From the NCBI RefSeq assembly GCF_004795745.1, contig NZ_SDGV01000012.1:1-51808 (forward strand): a DNA stretch of 51,808 nucleotides, given 5' to 3'. This stretch comes from Vagococcus silagei (GTDB lineage: Bacteria > Bacillota > Bacilli > Lactobacillales > Vagococcaceae). The notes beneath the pieces were generated by a model that searched no databases, had not been told where the DNA came from, and worked only from the letters and a program-made list of their open reading frames with translations. A program made the translations under genes and the position numbers. Within the stretch, counting starts at the first letter, position 1. Each line of letters starts with the position of its first letter. Shown piece after piece: positions 8,997 to 16,784 of this stretch.

Positions 8997-9282
8997 CTCC
9001 TGATGAACTTGTTAATTGACTATGTGAGAGTGTGAAAATCATCTTGTCACGCATCGAGTCGTGTGCTGTGTGGGCGACTATCCGATGGATTTTGCTTGCG
9101 AAAGCCATCGGATGGTAAACGGCTGATGCGCATCGCTCGAAGCGTGAGAAAGTGATGGTCGCTTCTCACAAAATTGATTATATGCGTTCATTTAGTTATT
9201 CGTCGCCTTACTTGACAAAAGGCGACGTTACGACGAAAAAAGTCAGTATGAGCAAGAATAAATAGAAAAAATGAGGGATTTT
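8997..9282 (+). other. Hairpin-rich candidate origin (oriT/dso) of element 1
   Basis: About 285 nt without a gene just ahead of the relaxase. Stems seen: 9080-9088 with 9105-9113 (ATCCGATGG/CCATCGGAT), the palindrome GATGCGCATC at 9125-9134, 9144-9150 with 9173-9179 (GTGAGAA/TTCTCAC), and 9201-9209 with 9219-9227 (CGTCGCCTT/AAGGCGACG). It is clearly richer in G and C than the surrounding genes. Position and structure fit the site that a rolling-circle relaxase nicks. No nick site can be assigned. Confidence 0.5.
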
Positions 9283-10121
9283 ATGGAATTTAATAAAGAT
9301 GATTACAAGGAACAGATATTAGAAGAATACAATCAGAAAATCGTCGATTTTGGTAATGGTATGGTTGAAATCACTGTCTATCACGATTATCAAATACGAC
9401 AATTAGTTAGTATGAAACACAAGGGTGGTGCAACTGATAACTCAGAGATAAGTGATGAAGCACAAGAAGAACGCACAAAAAAGCAAAGCTACGCAATCAA
9501 ACGGAAAATACGAGACTATGCACTGGCGAATGATTTCAAATGGTTCACAACCCTAACAATAGACCCTAAACTACACGACAGTCTCGATTACGACAGTTCA
9601 AAAGATCTGTTATTAAAATGGTATCGAAAAATACGTGATAGATATGGCAATTTTGATTACTTAATTGTTCCCGAGCTACACAAAAGTGGTGCTGTCCATT
9701 TCCATTTTTTACTGGGAAATATTCCAGCAAATTTTATAGAAGCAAAAAACCTAAAACAGGTGCGCCACTTTTACGAAACGAACGAAAAATATACAACTTA
9801 ACTGACTGGACATATGGATTCACTGATTGTGAAGAAATTGAAGATAAAGAACGGACTTCTAGTTATTTAACAAAATACATTACAAAAGAGTTAATGACAA
9901 ACAAAGAAATGTTTCGAAAAAAGAGATATTTCAATAACAAAGGCTTAAAGAAACCACAAATTGATTATATCAATTCAGAAACAGATAACTTAAAAGATTT
10001 TATACCAAATTTTAGAATAGTTGAAACAGATGAGAACGGAAATAATGTTCTCGAAAAAGTTATCTATAAATTGGAAAAAGATGCAACTGGTCAGTTAGTG
10101 CAAAAACAAATGATTATTTAA
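9283..10121 (+). pseudogene. Rolling-circle-type (HUH) relaxase/replication initiator, frameshifted
   Basis: The first frame (to 9801) has the HUH signature GAVHFHFLL and a preceding WFTTLTID strand, typical of the PHA00330-like initiators used as relaxases by streptococcal mobilizable elements. The second frame continues with KPKTGAPLLRNERKIYN and DWTYGFTD, then SYLTKYITKEL, where the catalytic tyrosine is expected, and runs to 10121. The frames join at 9744-9750, A AAA AAC; seven A instead of six would restore one protein of about 280 residues. This heptamer is also a formally valid -1 slippage site, but I see no strong downstream stem. GAGGGA lies 4 nt before the ATG at 9283; an ATG at 9271 is less well placed. 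Confidence 0.75.
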
Positions 10122-10279
10122 TTAAAGCAAAAAAACATCAGCTCCCGACTCCTACACCTAAGACTGATGACAATCCTTAAATTGAAGCACTTTGTTTCAA
10201 TTTAGCACAGGCTTCATTGTTGTTATAGCATATCAATTGAACCCTTTGTACCAATTATAAAATGATTGGAGGCACTATT
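10122..10279 (+). other. Spacer between relaxase and excisionase with small hairpin
   Basis: 158 nt with a stem AAATTGAA/TTCAATTT near 10177-10200 and the binding site TTGGAGG ahead of the excisionase start at 10280. No gene is seen. The stem may be a weak terminator after the relaxase. Confidence 0.35.
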
Positions 10280-10471
10280 ATGAAAAATAATAAGAATATG
10301 CCTTATCTCTTAACAAGAGAAACCGCTTCTCAATACCTTGGTATTGATCCAAAATCATTTGATAAATACTTCCGTCAAAGAGATGACTTAAAGCGATTTA
10401 TGATAGGAAAGTAAGAACGATATACCATTTCAGATTTAAAAGAATTCATTACTAAGAATTCTGTAAATTAA
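10280..10471 (+). pseudogene. Excisionase (Xis) with in-frame nonsense codon
   Basis: ATG at 10280 has TTGGAGG 7 nt upstream. The frame reads a Tn916-Xis-like helix-turn-helix (YLLTRETASQYLGI) and meets TAA at 10412-10414, but then continues in the same frame with ERYTISDLKEFITKNSVN to a second TAA at 10469. The whole would be 63 residues, the usual size. A single base change (for example CAA or GAA to TAA) explains it, so this is not a homopolymer artefact. The stop removes the C-terminal strand and helix that normally complete the winged fold, so excision of element 1 is probably impaired. Confidence 0.75.
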
Positions 10472-10567
10472 TTACAAGTTAATAGTTTTCTGAAAAAATC
10501 TTATCATAAAGATGTAATCAAAATAGTCAGCTATCAACTTTGTTTATACAGAAAGGAAAGTTGATAT

Positions 10568-11612
10568 ATGCCAACAATAGAAAAAACGAGGAAAAAACTC
10601 CTTCCGTGCTCGTGTATCAGTCATGGAACATGGCAAACAAAAACAAATAACAAAAACTTTCGCTACCAAATCGGAAGCAAAAGTATGGGCGCACCAACAA
10701 GAAGTGTTAAAAGGAAAAAATATTGCGAAACGTGAAGATACGTTTGCTGATTTTTTTGAAACATGGGTCTATACCGTCAAACGCAATGATGTGCGCCCTT
10801 CAACATTTATCAATTATGAACGCACGGTTACCATTGTCCGTTCTCTCTTCAAAGATATCAAAATCAGTAATCTTGATGATTTAGTAGTACAGATGAAAAT
10901 TGATGAGTACGGAGAAACTCATTCTCGAAAAACTACAACTGAAGTTCTGTTGAAAATAAGAACTGCTATACACTATGCCTATGCACGTGGATTATTAGAT
11001 AATGATTTTGGTTCTCTTGTAAAGACTCGTGGAAAAGAATTAGAAAAACGAAACAAGGCGTTATCAATAAACGAGATGAAAACTCTTCGTAACTATCTTC
11101 TCTCTCATACAGAAGATGAATTTAATATCATTGCGTTGATTGCACTTGAAACTGGTGCTAGACGAGGAGAAATTCTTGGGTTAAAATCCGAAGATATTTC
11201 TTCAAATGGAATTCATATCCAGCGCTCTATAAGCCCTACGAACGATGATACTCGTTTAAAAACAACTAAATCAAAACGTACTGTTGCAATTACTGATGAA
11301 GTCTATACTATCGTTCGTTCAGTACAACCAAAATCAAACGGCTATTCGTTTGACCCTGATGGATTTAAACAATCTCAGCGATTGAAAAAGTTATTGGTAA
11401 AATTAGAACTACCCAGCACTACCTTTCATGGACTACGTGATACTATCGCATCCTTTCTATTTTCAAACGATATCCGACTGGACTATGTTTCAAAGATGTT
11501 AGGTCATTCAAATCTGCAAACAACAATGAATTACTATCTAGAATTAATGCCAGAAAAAAAGCACCAGCAAGAAGCCGATGCTTTAAATCTATTAATTTCT
11601 TTGTCTGATTGA
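10568..11612 (+). pseudogene. int: Tn916-type tyrosine integrase, frameshifted near the N-terminus
   Basis: ATG at 10568 with AAAGGAAAG upstream opens MPTIEK, then the frame is lost at the six-A run 10581-10586. With five A it would continue RGKNSFRARVSVMEHGKQ into the long frame. That frame keeps the SAM-like core-binding domain, the catalytic domain (ETGARRGEILGL, HGLRDT, LGHSNLQTTMNYY) and a normal C-terminus. The lost part belongs to the arm-binding N-domain. Restart at an internal ATG (10623) has no binding site. Without frame correction, integration and excision should be poor. AAGACCA direct repeats just after the gene are candidate arm sites. Confidence 0.8.
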
Positions 11613-11620
11613 CCCTTAAC

Positions 11621-11637
11621 AAGACCAGCCAAGACCA
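11621..11637 (+). repeat. AAGACCA direct repeats, candidate arm sites of integrase 1
   Basis: AAGACCA occurs at 11621-11627 and 11631-11637, one helical turn apart, between the integrase 1 stop and the attachment core. Tn916-like integrases bind short direct repeats in this position through their N-terminal domain. They differ from the TGGTGTGAA repeats of element 2. Confidence 0.5.
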
Positions 11638-11674
11638 AAAAATATCTGCAAACGTTGATATAGAGATGTTTCTC

Positions 11675-11724
11675 TTAACGTTTTGAGAATTGTGATGCTT
11701 TACGAGCTTTTTTAAGACCTGGTT
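11675..11724. repeat. Attachment core, junction of element 1 and element 2
   Basis: 50 bp identical to 22784-22833, the 3' end of rpsI. Read on the minus strand it encodes the last 16 residues of S9 and the stop codon. It is the joint between the two elements: right end of element 1 and left end of element 2. Upstream of it, AAACGTTGATATA (11650-11662) is also shared with the other site. Confidence 0.92.
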
Positions 11725-11916
11725 CTAACAACTTTTATTTTCATAAGTTTCAAAAAGCTTTAACATCAAGCTTTTCAAGCAAAGAAAACACTCATGATTT
11801 CATCTAATTTCAATCAATTTCATCTGAATGGTGTGAACTTTAGACTAAAAACTATAATTTTGAGCTAGAAATTATCAAAGTTCACACCATTATTTTCTTA
11901 GAAATTGAGTAAAAAA
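11725..11916. other. Left arm of element 2 with paired TGGTGTGAA sites
   Basis: About 190 nt without a gene. TGGTGTGAA at 11829-11837 and its complement TTCACACCA at 11881-11889 form an inverted pair, and the same 9-mer is repeated four times at the right end of the element. These are candidate arm-type binding sites of integrase 2. The pair could also form a long-range hairpin (AATGGTGTGAACTTT with AAAGTTCACACCATT). Confidence 0.6.
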
Positions 11917-13242
11917 CTATGTCTCAATTAAATTTAAGATCCAATTAATCCAACCTCTAATACTTGAAGCTCTTCTGTTCATTGTACTTTCATTGATATA
12001 GTCTTTTTTTATATATTTTTTTATAGCTTGTTTGGCTTCGTTATTAGAAATTACTTCACCTTCTTTTAAAGTAACTTGCATAGAGTAGTTAAATATTGGA
12101 TCTGATAGAATATCTGAAACAATTTCTAATTTACCTACTTTTTTTTCTTTATTCTGTAAAATATATTTTCCTTTTTCAGTAATCGTTATCGGTGATCCTC
12201 TTTTTATTTTTTCTGCATACCCAAGATATCTTAAAGAGTTAAAATAATAATCTGATTGTCTTTCATCAAATCCATAGTTTAATGCTACTTCTTCTTTAGT
12301 TTTAGGCTCATTCTCTATAAATTTTAATAAATTAAGAACTCTTAAAAAATTATCTGCTTGAGGAAAAGGAACTATATTGTCATCAGATAAAGTCTTTTTC
12401 TGTACTGTTCTATTAATTTTTTGAATATCTTCTAAGTCTATATCAATATCATCTTCTAGTACAAAATCCATTTGTTTTACTCTTTTTATTGAAGAATAAT
12501 TGTTAGGTTCTTCAAAATTATATATATGAAAACTAAAAACATTTTCGGCATAAGTAAAAAATATAGGCATTATTTTTTTATTTGTATTTAAATTATAGAC
12601 AAATAAATACGGATAAAATAATTGTCTTATTAAAAAATCATCTGGAGTACCTAGCTTTGCTTCAAATATTCCAATATTATATAGATTTTCATATGTAGAA
12701 TCTATTTCTATTTGACTATTTTTCACAATAATATTATGGCTATCTTGTTTTGAAATATTGGAATCAATTGAAAATCTAAGCTCCTTAGATCCTAATCTGT
12801 TTGTTAATGTCAGAAAAGAATATGTTTCGCTTAAAGTCTCAATTACTTCATCTATCATCCCTGATGCATAAGCTACATTCAATGCAATTGCTTCACTAGT
12901 TATACTTTTAGGATCAATTGTCAGAATTTCATTTGGAAACCTCTTTTTTATAGGTTTTAGAACTTTATCATATTCAACTTTCCCATGAGTTTTAAAGTTA
13001 CCTATTAAATACGTTCCTCTTGAGTTAGGTAAAATTGACAAATTGTTTTCTCTAAATAATGACGGTAAGTTATTTTTATGATCAAATTTGGTCATCAAAC
13101 GAGCTTCTCTTTGCCCAATTTGATTTATTTGTTTTGAACTTATTTGGAATACGCCCTTATTTTTAACTTCATTAACAATTCTTAATTTTTCAAATAAAAC
13201 GCCCCACGCTTCATCATTTTTAGTTAAAAACTCTTTCTTCAT
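11917..13242 (-). CDS. Probable type II restriction endonuclease
   Basis: 441 residues, not a family I can name with certainty. The key feature is an acidic residue at about 181 (IEIDS) followed by GIFEAKLG (Glu194-Ala-Lys196), matching the D...ExK core of PD-(D/E)xK nucleases. Residues 285-370 contain a winged-helix-like part (LLKFIENEPKTKEEVALNYG...RYLGYAEKIKRG), which would suit DNA recognition. It lies 18 nt downstream of a D12-class adenine methyltransferase in the same direction, the classic arrangement of a type II pair. The start at 13242 follows a GAGGTGGG binding site. Endonuclease activity is inferred; the recognition site is unknown. Confidence 0.72.
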   Translation of the reverse strand: MKKEFLTKNDEAWGVLFEKLRIVNEVKNKGVFQISSKQINQIGQREARLMTKFDHKNNLPSLFRENNLSILPNSRGTYLIGNFKTHGKVEYDKVLKPIKKRFPNEILTIDPKSITSEAIALNVAYASGMIDEVIETLSETYSFLTLTNRLGSKELRFSIDSNISKQDSHNIIVKNSQIEIDSTYENLYNIGIFEAKLGTPDDFLIRQLFYPYLFVYNLNTNKKIMPIFFTYAENVFSFHIYNFEEPNNYSSIKRVKQMDFVLEDDIDIDLEDIQKINRTVQKKTLSDDNIVPFPQADNFLRVLNLLKFIENEPKTKEEVALNYGFDERQSDYYFNSLRYLGYAEKIKRGSPITITEKGKYILQNKEKKVGKLEIVSDILSDPIFNYSMQVTLKEGEVISNNEAKQAIKKYIKKDYINESTMNRRASSIRGWINWILNLIET

Positions 13243-13260
13243 TTACCCACCTCACAAATT

Positions 13261-14121
13261 CTATTCACTTTTATAATTCATTATCAAAACTTCATCAACT
13301 TTTCCTCTTTTATTAGCTACATTATTTATCATTCTATTTGCCCCTAATATTAAAGTGGTTGACTTATACTCTTTGTATAGTTCATGAATTAAAGGTACAG
13401 AAGAGTTTGAGAGCATTACAAAACATCCTTTTTTATCTAATTCTACAAAAGTATTTCTCAGCTCTTCTTGTTCTCTAACCCCAAAACCATTCAATGTGTA
13501 TCCAACAAACGATTGGCTATCATCAGATAATGGTGCATAGGGAGGATCTAAGTAGATAAAATCTCCTTTTTTAGCAGATTTTACTGCTTCTTTATAGTCA
13601 CCATTCAAAATAATAACTTTATTCTTATTTAAATATTTGGAAACTGCTTTTAAAGTTGTTTCATCTAAAATTTTGGGATTTTTATAATTTCCAAACGGAA
13701 CATTAAATTGTCCACTTGAATTAACCCTGAATAACCCGTTATAACAAGTTTTATTTAAATATATAAGTCTAGCAGCTTTTTCAGTGCTACTCATTTTATC
13801 TAAAGTACCGTCTCTATCATATTCTCTAACAATATAATAATCTTCTTTATTATTTTTTTCTTGATAGCTCTTCAATTCATCAATCAATAATTCTAATTCA
13901 TTTTGTATTACCTTATATGCATTTATCAACTCACTATTAAAATCATTAATAACGATATCGCTGTGTTGGATATCCATAAACACAGAGCCAGCTCCTACAA
14001 ATGGTTCATAATACCTTTTAAACTCTTTTGGATAGTATTTTTTCATTTCAGGAATTAACTGCCTTTTTCCCCCAGCCCATTTTAAAAATGGCTTTACCAT
14101 TGGATTTTTAAATTTACTCAT
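13261..14121 (-). CDS. D12-class (Dam-like) adenine-N6 DNA methyltransferase
   Basis: 286 residues of the alpha-class D12 family (Dam, DpnM, EcoRV methylase). AdoMet motif PFLKWAGGKRQL at 11-22 and FVGAGS at 41-46, catalytic DPPYAPLSD at 192-200, and the closing NRMINN...RGKVDEVLIMNY. It transfers methyl from AdoMet to adenine N6 and should protect the element and host from the nuclease encoded just downstream. The start at 14121 follows GGGAGAG. The family often recognises GATC or GATATC-like sites; which one applies here cannot be told. Confidence 0.92.
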   Translation of the reverse strand: MSKFKNPMVKPFLKWAGGKRQLIPEMKKYYPKEFKRYYEPFVGAGSVFMDIQHSDIVINDFNSELINAYKVIQNELELLIDELKSYQEKNNKEDYYIVREYDRDGTLDKMSSTEKAARLIYLNKTCYNGLFRVNSSGQFNVPFGNYKNPKILDETTLKAVSKYLNKNKVIILNGDYKEAVKSAKKGDFIYLDPPYAPLSDDSQSFVGYTLNGFGVREQEELRNTFVELDKKGCFVMLSNSSVPLIHELYKEYKSTTLILGANRMINNVANKRGKVDEVLIMNYKSE

Positions 14122-14203
14122 TTTTACACTCTCCCACGTATAAACTATAATATCAAATTATTACTTATTTTACCACAAAACGAACGTAAGTTCTTGTGTG
14201 CAT

Positions 14204-14231
14204 AAAAAAAGACTTGCTACTATTACAAGTC
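14204..14231 (-). terminator. Terminator after the lipoprotein gene
   Basis: GACTTG (14211-14216) pairs with CAAGTC (14226-14231). On the minus strand it is followed by seven T, so it should end transcription of the lipoprotein gene before the methyltransferase. Confidence 0.65.
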
Positions 14232-14254
14232 TACTTTTGAATTTAAATTATTTT

Positions 14255-14740
14255 CTATTTATCAAATTCTTCTCCCCAAGTCGAACTTCCTGCCCAAACC
14301 TTTTCATACTTCTTACCTTCTTTTGTACCACTTTCATAGAATTTTACTTCTCCTATTTCAATAACACCTTTTTTAAAAGAAAATTTCTCTTTCTCTAGTT
14401 CACTAATATCGATCCCATCAAGTACGTCACTTGGATTTAACTCATTAGAACTTTTGGACATCTTCATATCTAAGTAATTTTTATCAACGATTTCAAGTAC
14501 GCCTTCACTTGCAGGAGGATTATACTGTGCTGATTCTGCTACTTTATATTTTTTCTTATCGTCACTAGATGAAACTATTTCCAACTTATGTACTTGTACA
14601 TCTTCACTAGAATTTTTTGATGTTGTCATAGATTTAGTTTGCTCATAATAGTAAACTCCTGATAAATCTTTCTTTCCACAACCTGATAAAACTATCAAAC
14701 TAACAATGGCTAATAAAATACTTACTTTTACTTTTTTCAT
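14255..14740 (-). CDS. Lipoprotein of unknown function
   Basis: 161 residues: MKKVKVSILLAIVSLIVLSGC is a lipoprotein signal with lipobox LSGC, so the mature protein should be lipid-anchored at Cys21 on the outer face of the membrane. The rest is a polar, beta-rich domain (GVYYYEQTKSM, VHKLEIVSSS, KYKVAESAQY, GVIEIGEVKFYESG), similar in style to small lipoproteins found in enterococcal mobile elements, but I cannot name it. Start at 14740 follows an AGGGGTGTAGGG region; a longer reading from 14770 would bury the signal. It is one of three consecutive envelope genes in element 2. A role in surface exclusion or host fitness is only a possibility. Confidence 0.8.
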   Translation of the reverse strand: MKKVKVSILLAIVSLIVLSGCGKKDLSGVYYYEQTKSMTTSKNSSEDVQVHKLEIVSSSDDKKKYKVAESAQYNPPASEGVLEIVDKNYLDMKMSKSSNELNPSDVLDGIDISELEKEKFSFKKGVIEIGEVKFYESGTKEGKKYEKVWAGSSTWGEEFDK

Positions 14741-14774
14741 AATCCCTACACCCCTTAATTTTCTATACATATAT

Positions 14775-14811
14775 AAAAGACTGGGTTAAAACTAATCTAG
14801 TTTTTCCAGTC
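14775..14811 (-). terminator. Terminator after the coiled-coil membrane protein gene
   Basis: GACTGG at 14779-14784 pairs with CCAGTC at 14806-14811, with an inner AAAACTA/TAGTTTT stem. On the minus strand TTTTATATA follows. Confidence 0.6.
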
Positions 14812-14823
14812 TCTATGTTTAAC

Positions 14824-15390
14824 TTATTTTTTTGATGTGTTAAATGCTGATATCGTCGAAGATACAGCTGTGACTCTAGCACTTCTTTCTGTTGCTTGTA
14901 CAGATACTAAATTTTGTTCAGCTAGATTGATTTGATATTCTGCATTTAGTTGATTCTCTAATAAATTAAATGCTTCTTGTAACGTTGTCGCTCTTTCCTC
15001 ATTTATAAGTTGATACAATCTATTTATAGAATAAGAATCATAAAATTTAATAGGGAAATTTTGAATCTCAGCTTGATATTCTGGTTTACTCATTTCTAGT
15101 TCTAATTGTTTTTCCAAAATTTCAACTTTTTTAGAACTTTCTTTCATTTTTCTATATTTTAAAATGCCTAAAATTATAGCTATCCCTAAAAGAATCATGC
15201 CTACATCATACCCCTGTAATCCACCTGCATATATTCCAACTAGAGATAAAACTATAATTGGAACATTCCATGACTTCTTAGCTTGTTGCTTTACAGCTAA
15301 TGATTTACTTAAACTTTTCTCTAGCTGAGTTGCTTCTTTTGTTACTTTATGTTTTCGTGCCAAACTATTCAATAGTTCTTCTTTATTCAT
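14824..15390 (-). CDS. Small membrane protein with flanking coiled coils, unknown function
   Basis: 188 residues. A charged helical N-terminal part (about 1-42), two closely spaced hydrophobic segments (about 43-60 and 64-80), then a long helical, Glu/Gln-rich C-terminal region with coiled-coil character (KKVEILEKQLELEMSKPEYQ...LLENQLNAEYQINLAEQN). Start chosen at 15390 (MNKEELLNSLARK) after GGGAGAAG; an upstream in-frame start at 15411 has no binding site. It lies 33 nt after the LysM protein gene on the same strand, so the two are probably co-transcribed. No named family recognised; a membrane-tethered scaffold partner of the LysM protein is one idea. Confidence 0.7.
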   Translation of the reverse strand: MNKEELLNSLARKHKVTKEATQLEKSLSKSLAVKQQAKKSWNVPIIVLSLVGIYAGGLQGYDVGMILLGIAIILGILKYRKMKESSKKVEILEKQLELEMSKPEYQAEIQNFPIKFYDSYSINRLYQLINEERATTLQEAFNLLENQLNAEYQINLAEQNLVSVQATERSARVTAVSSTISAFNTSKK

Positions 15391-15422
15391 AGTACTTCTC
15401 CCTACTATCACAATTAAAAAAA

Positions 15423-16220
15423 CTAATTATTTTCCCATAAAGCAGTTCCATAGCTTTGAGCTGCGTAGCCTTCTAACAATAAGTTATCTGCATAATTATC
15501 AATAAACTGACGAGCTTCTTCTTTGGTTTCAAAGAGATTAGCACCTAAAGCAATATCAAACTCATTTGTATCTCTTCCTTCATACCAAACCGTATAATTT
15601 TTTTGAACTGGTGGTTTTGGGTCAACTGGATCAGTTGGTGTCGTTGGATCTACTGGTTTAACAGGATCAACAGGCTTCACAGGGTCTACTGGATTAGTTG
15701 GCTCGATTGGTTTAACTGGAGTAGTCGGCTCAACTGGTTTGACTTCTACTTCATTACCACCTTGTATTTGATCATCTGGAATATTATTTTCTATCACATC
15801 TCCAGTAACATCTGATCCAATTGGTTTACTTGGAATAATCTTGTTAGAGTCTTCAACTTTTACCCCTTGATTAACTTGGTTACCATTTGGTGTTTGAGCG
15901 ATTAAATTGCCCGATTTATCCCATTTAATGATTGTTCCTACTGCTAAATGATATTCTTCACCATTTGATAAATTAATGTTGTTAATAGCTGATAATGTTT
16001 CAACATTCACATTAATTTTCATACCAATAGCCCACAGAGTATCTCCCTCTACCATAGTATAGCTATTTTGACCTTCAACTATTTTGATACTTTCAGGAGT
16101 ATTTGCCTTCCATGTTGTAGATGCAAGTACTGTCGTTCCTGTTCCAATTGTTATAACTCCAAGTGCAATTAAAGCTAAACTTCTAACATTATTTTTGAAT
16201 TTCAAATCCTTTTTTTTCAT
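15423..16220 (-). CDS. Secreted LysM protein with Pro-rich repeat stalk
   Basis: 265 residues. Signal peptide-like N-terminus (KKKDLKF... then [20 protein letters not shown]), one LysM domain at about 53-100 ([19 protein letters not shown]...GTIIKW), a stalk of PVDP/PVKP/PIEP units at about 155-203, and a C-terminal domain of about 58 residues ([15 protein letters not shown]...[14 protein letters not shown]). LysM binds N-acetylglucosamine-containing peptidoglycan, so the protein should coat the wall. No LPxTG motif or catalytic domain is seen. The start at 16220 follows GGTGGAG; the GTG at 16235 was rejected. Surface cargo on a mobilizable element could affect adhesion, exclusion or donor-recipient contact. 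Confidence 0.85.
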   Translation of the reverse strand: MKKKDLKFKNNVRSLALIALGVITIGTGTTVLASTTWKANTPESIKIVEGQNSYTMVEGDTLWAIGMKINVNVETLSAINNINLSNGEEYHLAVGTIIKWDKSGNLIAQTPNGNQVNQGVKVEDSNKIIPSKPIGSDVTGDVIENNIPDDQIQGGNEVEVKPVEPTTPVKPIEPTNPVDPVKPVDPVKPVDPTTPTDPVDPKPPVQKNYTVWYEGRDTNEFDIALGANLFETKEEARQFIDNYADNLLLEGYAAQSYGTALWENN

Positions 16221-16379
16221 AAAATAATTCTCCACCTTTCATATAAAAGTACACGTATTAAATATACTTAATACAAATAATACTAGCATATTTACTAAAA
16301 AGTATCAATATTACATGTATAAAGTATATGCAAAAGCTATACAACTGTTTGATATTGTTATTCGAGAGGGTGATTAATA
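16221..16379. promoter_or_regulatory. Divergent promoter region between LysM gene and repressor
   Basis: AT-rich spacer between a minus-strand envelope operon and a plus-strand Cro/CI-type regulator. A regulator transcribed away from such a region commonly binds it to control both directions. I cannot fix -35/-10 boxes or an operator with confidence. Confidence 0.4.
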
Positions 16380-16691
16380 ATGTCTTTAGAATTTTTTGGG
16401 GAAAGATTAAAAGCAGTTCGAAAAGCAAAGCGCTTAACACAACTAGACTTATCTAAAAGATTAGATGTAAGTAAAGGTACTATTTCATCTTACGAACAAG
16501 GTGTTTCTTTTCCTTCAATTGAAACATTAATAAAGATTTGTCATATATTAGATACATCATCAGATTATCTAATAGGAATTTCTGATAACTTACCTTTTAA
16601 AATGGGTGGTTTGACAGATGAGCAGATGGAGAGTGTTCTTCAATTTGTTTCCTTAATAGAAAAGGCAAATAGTATTATTGAAAATGAATAA
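16380..16691 (+). CDS. Cro/CI-type helix-turn-helix transcriptional regulator
   Basis: 103 residues. A classic Xre domain at about 6-62 (LKAVRKAKRLTQLDLSKRLDVSKGTISSYEQGVSFPS...DYLIG) followed by a short helical tail, probably for dimerisation. It has no peptidase domain, so it is not an ImmA/LexA-type self-cleaving repressor. GAGAGGGTGA lies upstream of the ATG at 16380. It sits at the boundary between cargo and mobilization genes and points away from the envelope cassette, so it may repress that cassette, the transfer genes, or both. Confidence 0.9.
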   Translation: MSLEFFGERLKAVRKAKRLTQLDLSKRLDVSKGTISSYEQGVSFPSIETLIKICHILDTSSDYLIGISDNLPFKMGGLTDEQMESVLQFVSLIEKANSIIENE

Positions 16692-16703
16692 TAACAATCT
16701 AAT

Positions 16704-16759
16704 AAAAAATAGCTAATGAAATCAAAGTTCTAAGACTTAGATTTCATTAGCTATTTTTT
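16704..16759. terminator. Bidirectional terminator
   Basis: A 20-bp perfect stem (16704-16723 with 16740-16759) starts with six A and ends with six T, so it can terminate both the regulator gene from the left and the convergent minus-strand gene from the right. Confidence 0.85.
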
Positions 16760-16784
16760 GATTTTAAACTCCATTTTTAATAAA

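Larger units (their letters stand above)
1..11674. mobile_element. Element 1: decaying integrative mobilizable element (left end outside window)
   Basis: The stretch up to the 50-bp rpsI-derived repeat at 11675 holds a mobilization module (DUF961 gene, split FtsK-type coupling protein, HUH relaxase, excisionase, tyrosine integrase) in the usual order of small mobilizable elements, with the integrase nearest the attachment site. Cargo to its left is a type III restriction-modification system and a helicase remnant. No second copy of the attachment core is seen left of 11675, so the left boundary is not in the window and the helicase end may belong to something else. Relaxase, excisionase and integrase all carry disrupting changes, so autonomous movement looks unlikely if the sequence is correct. 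Confidence 0.75.

Noticed and set aside
9744-10121. Programmed frameshifting in the element 1 relaxase as the main call
   Set aside because: The heptamer fits, but there is no strong downstream structure, and other frame breaks in the element sit at similar A runs, so mutation or sequence error is more likely; kept only as a finding.
11917-14121. Calling the type II system GATC-specific
   Set aside because: D12 methyltransferases include GATC and other specificities; GATC is present in the element and nothing in the sequence decides.
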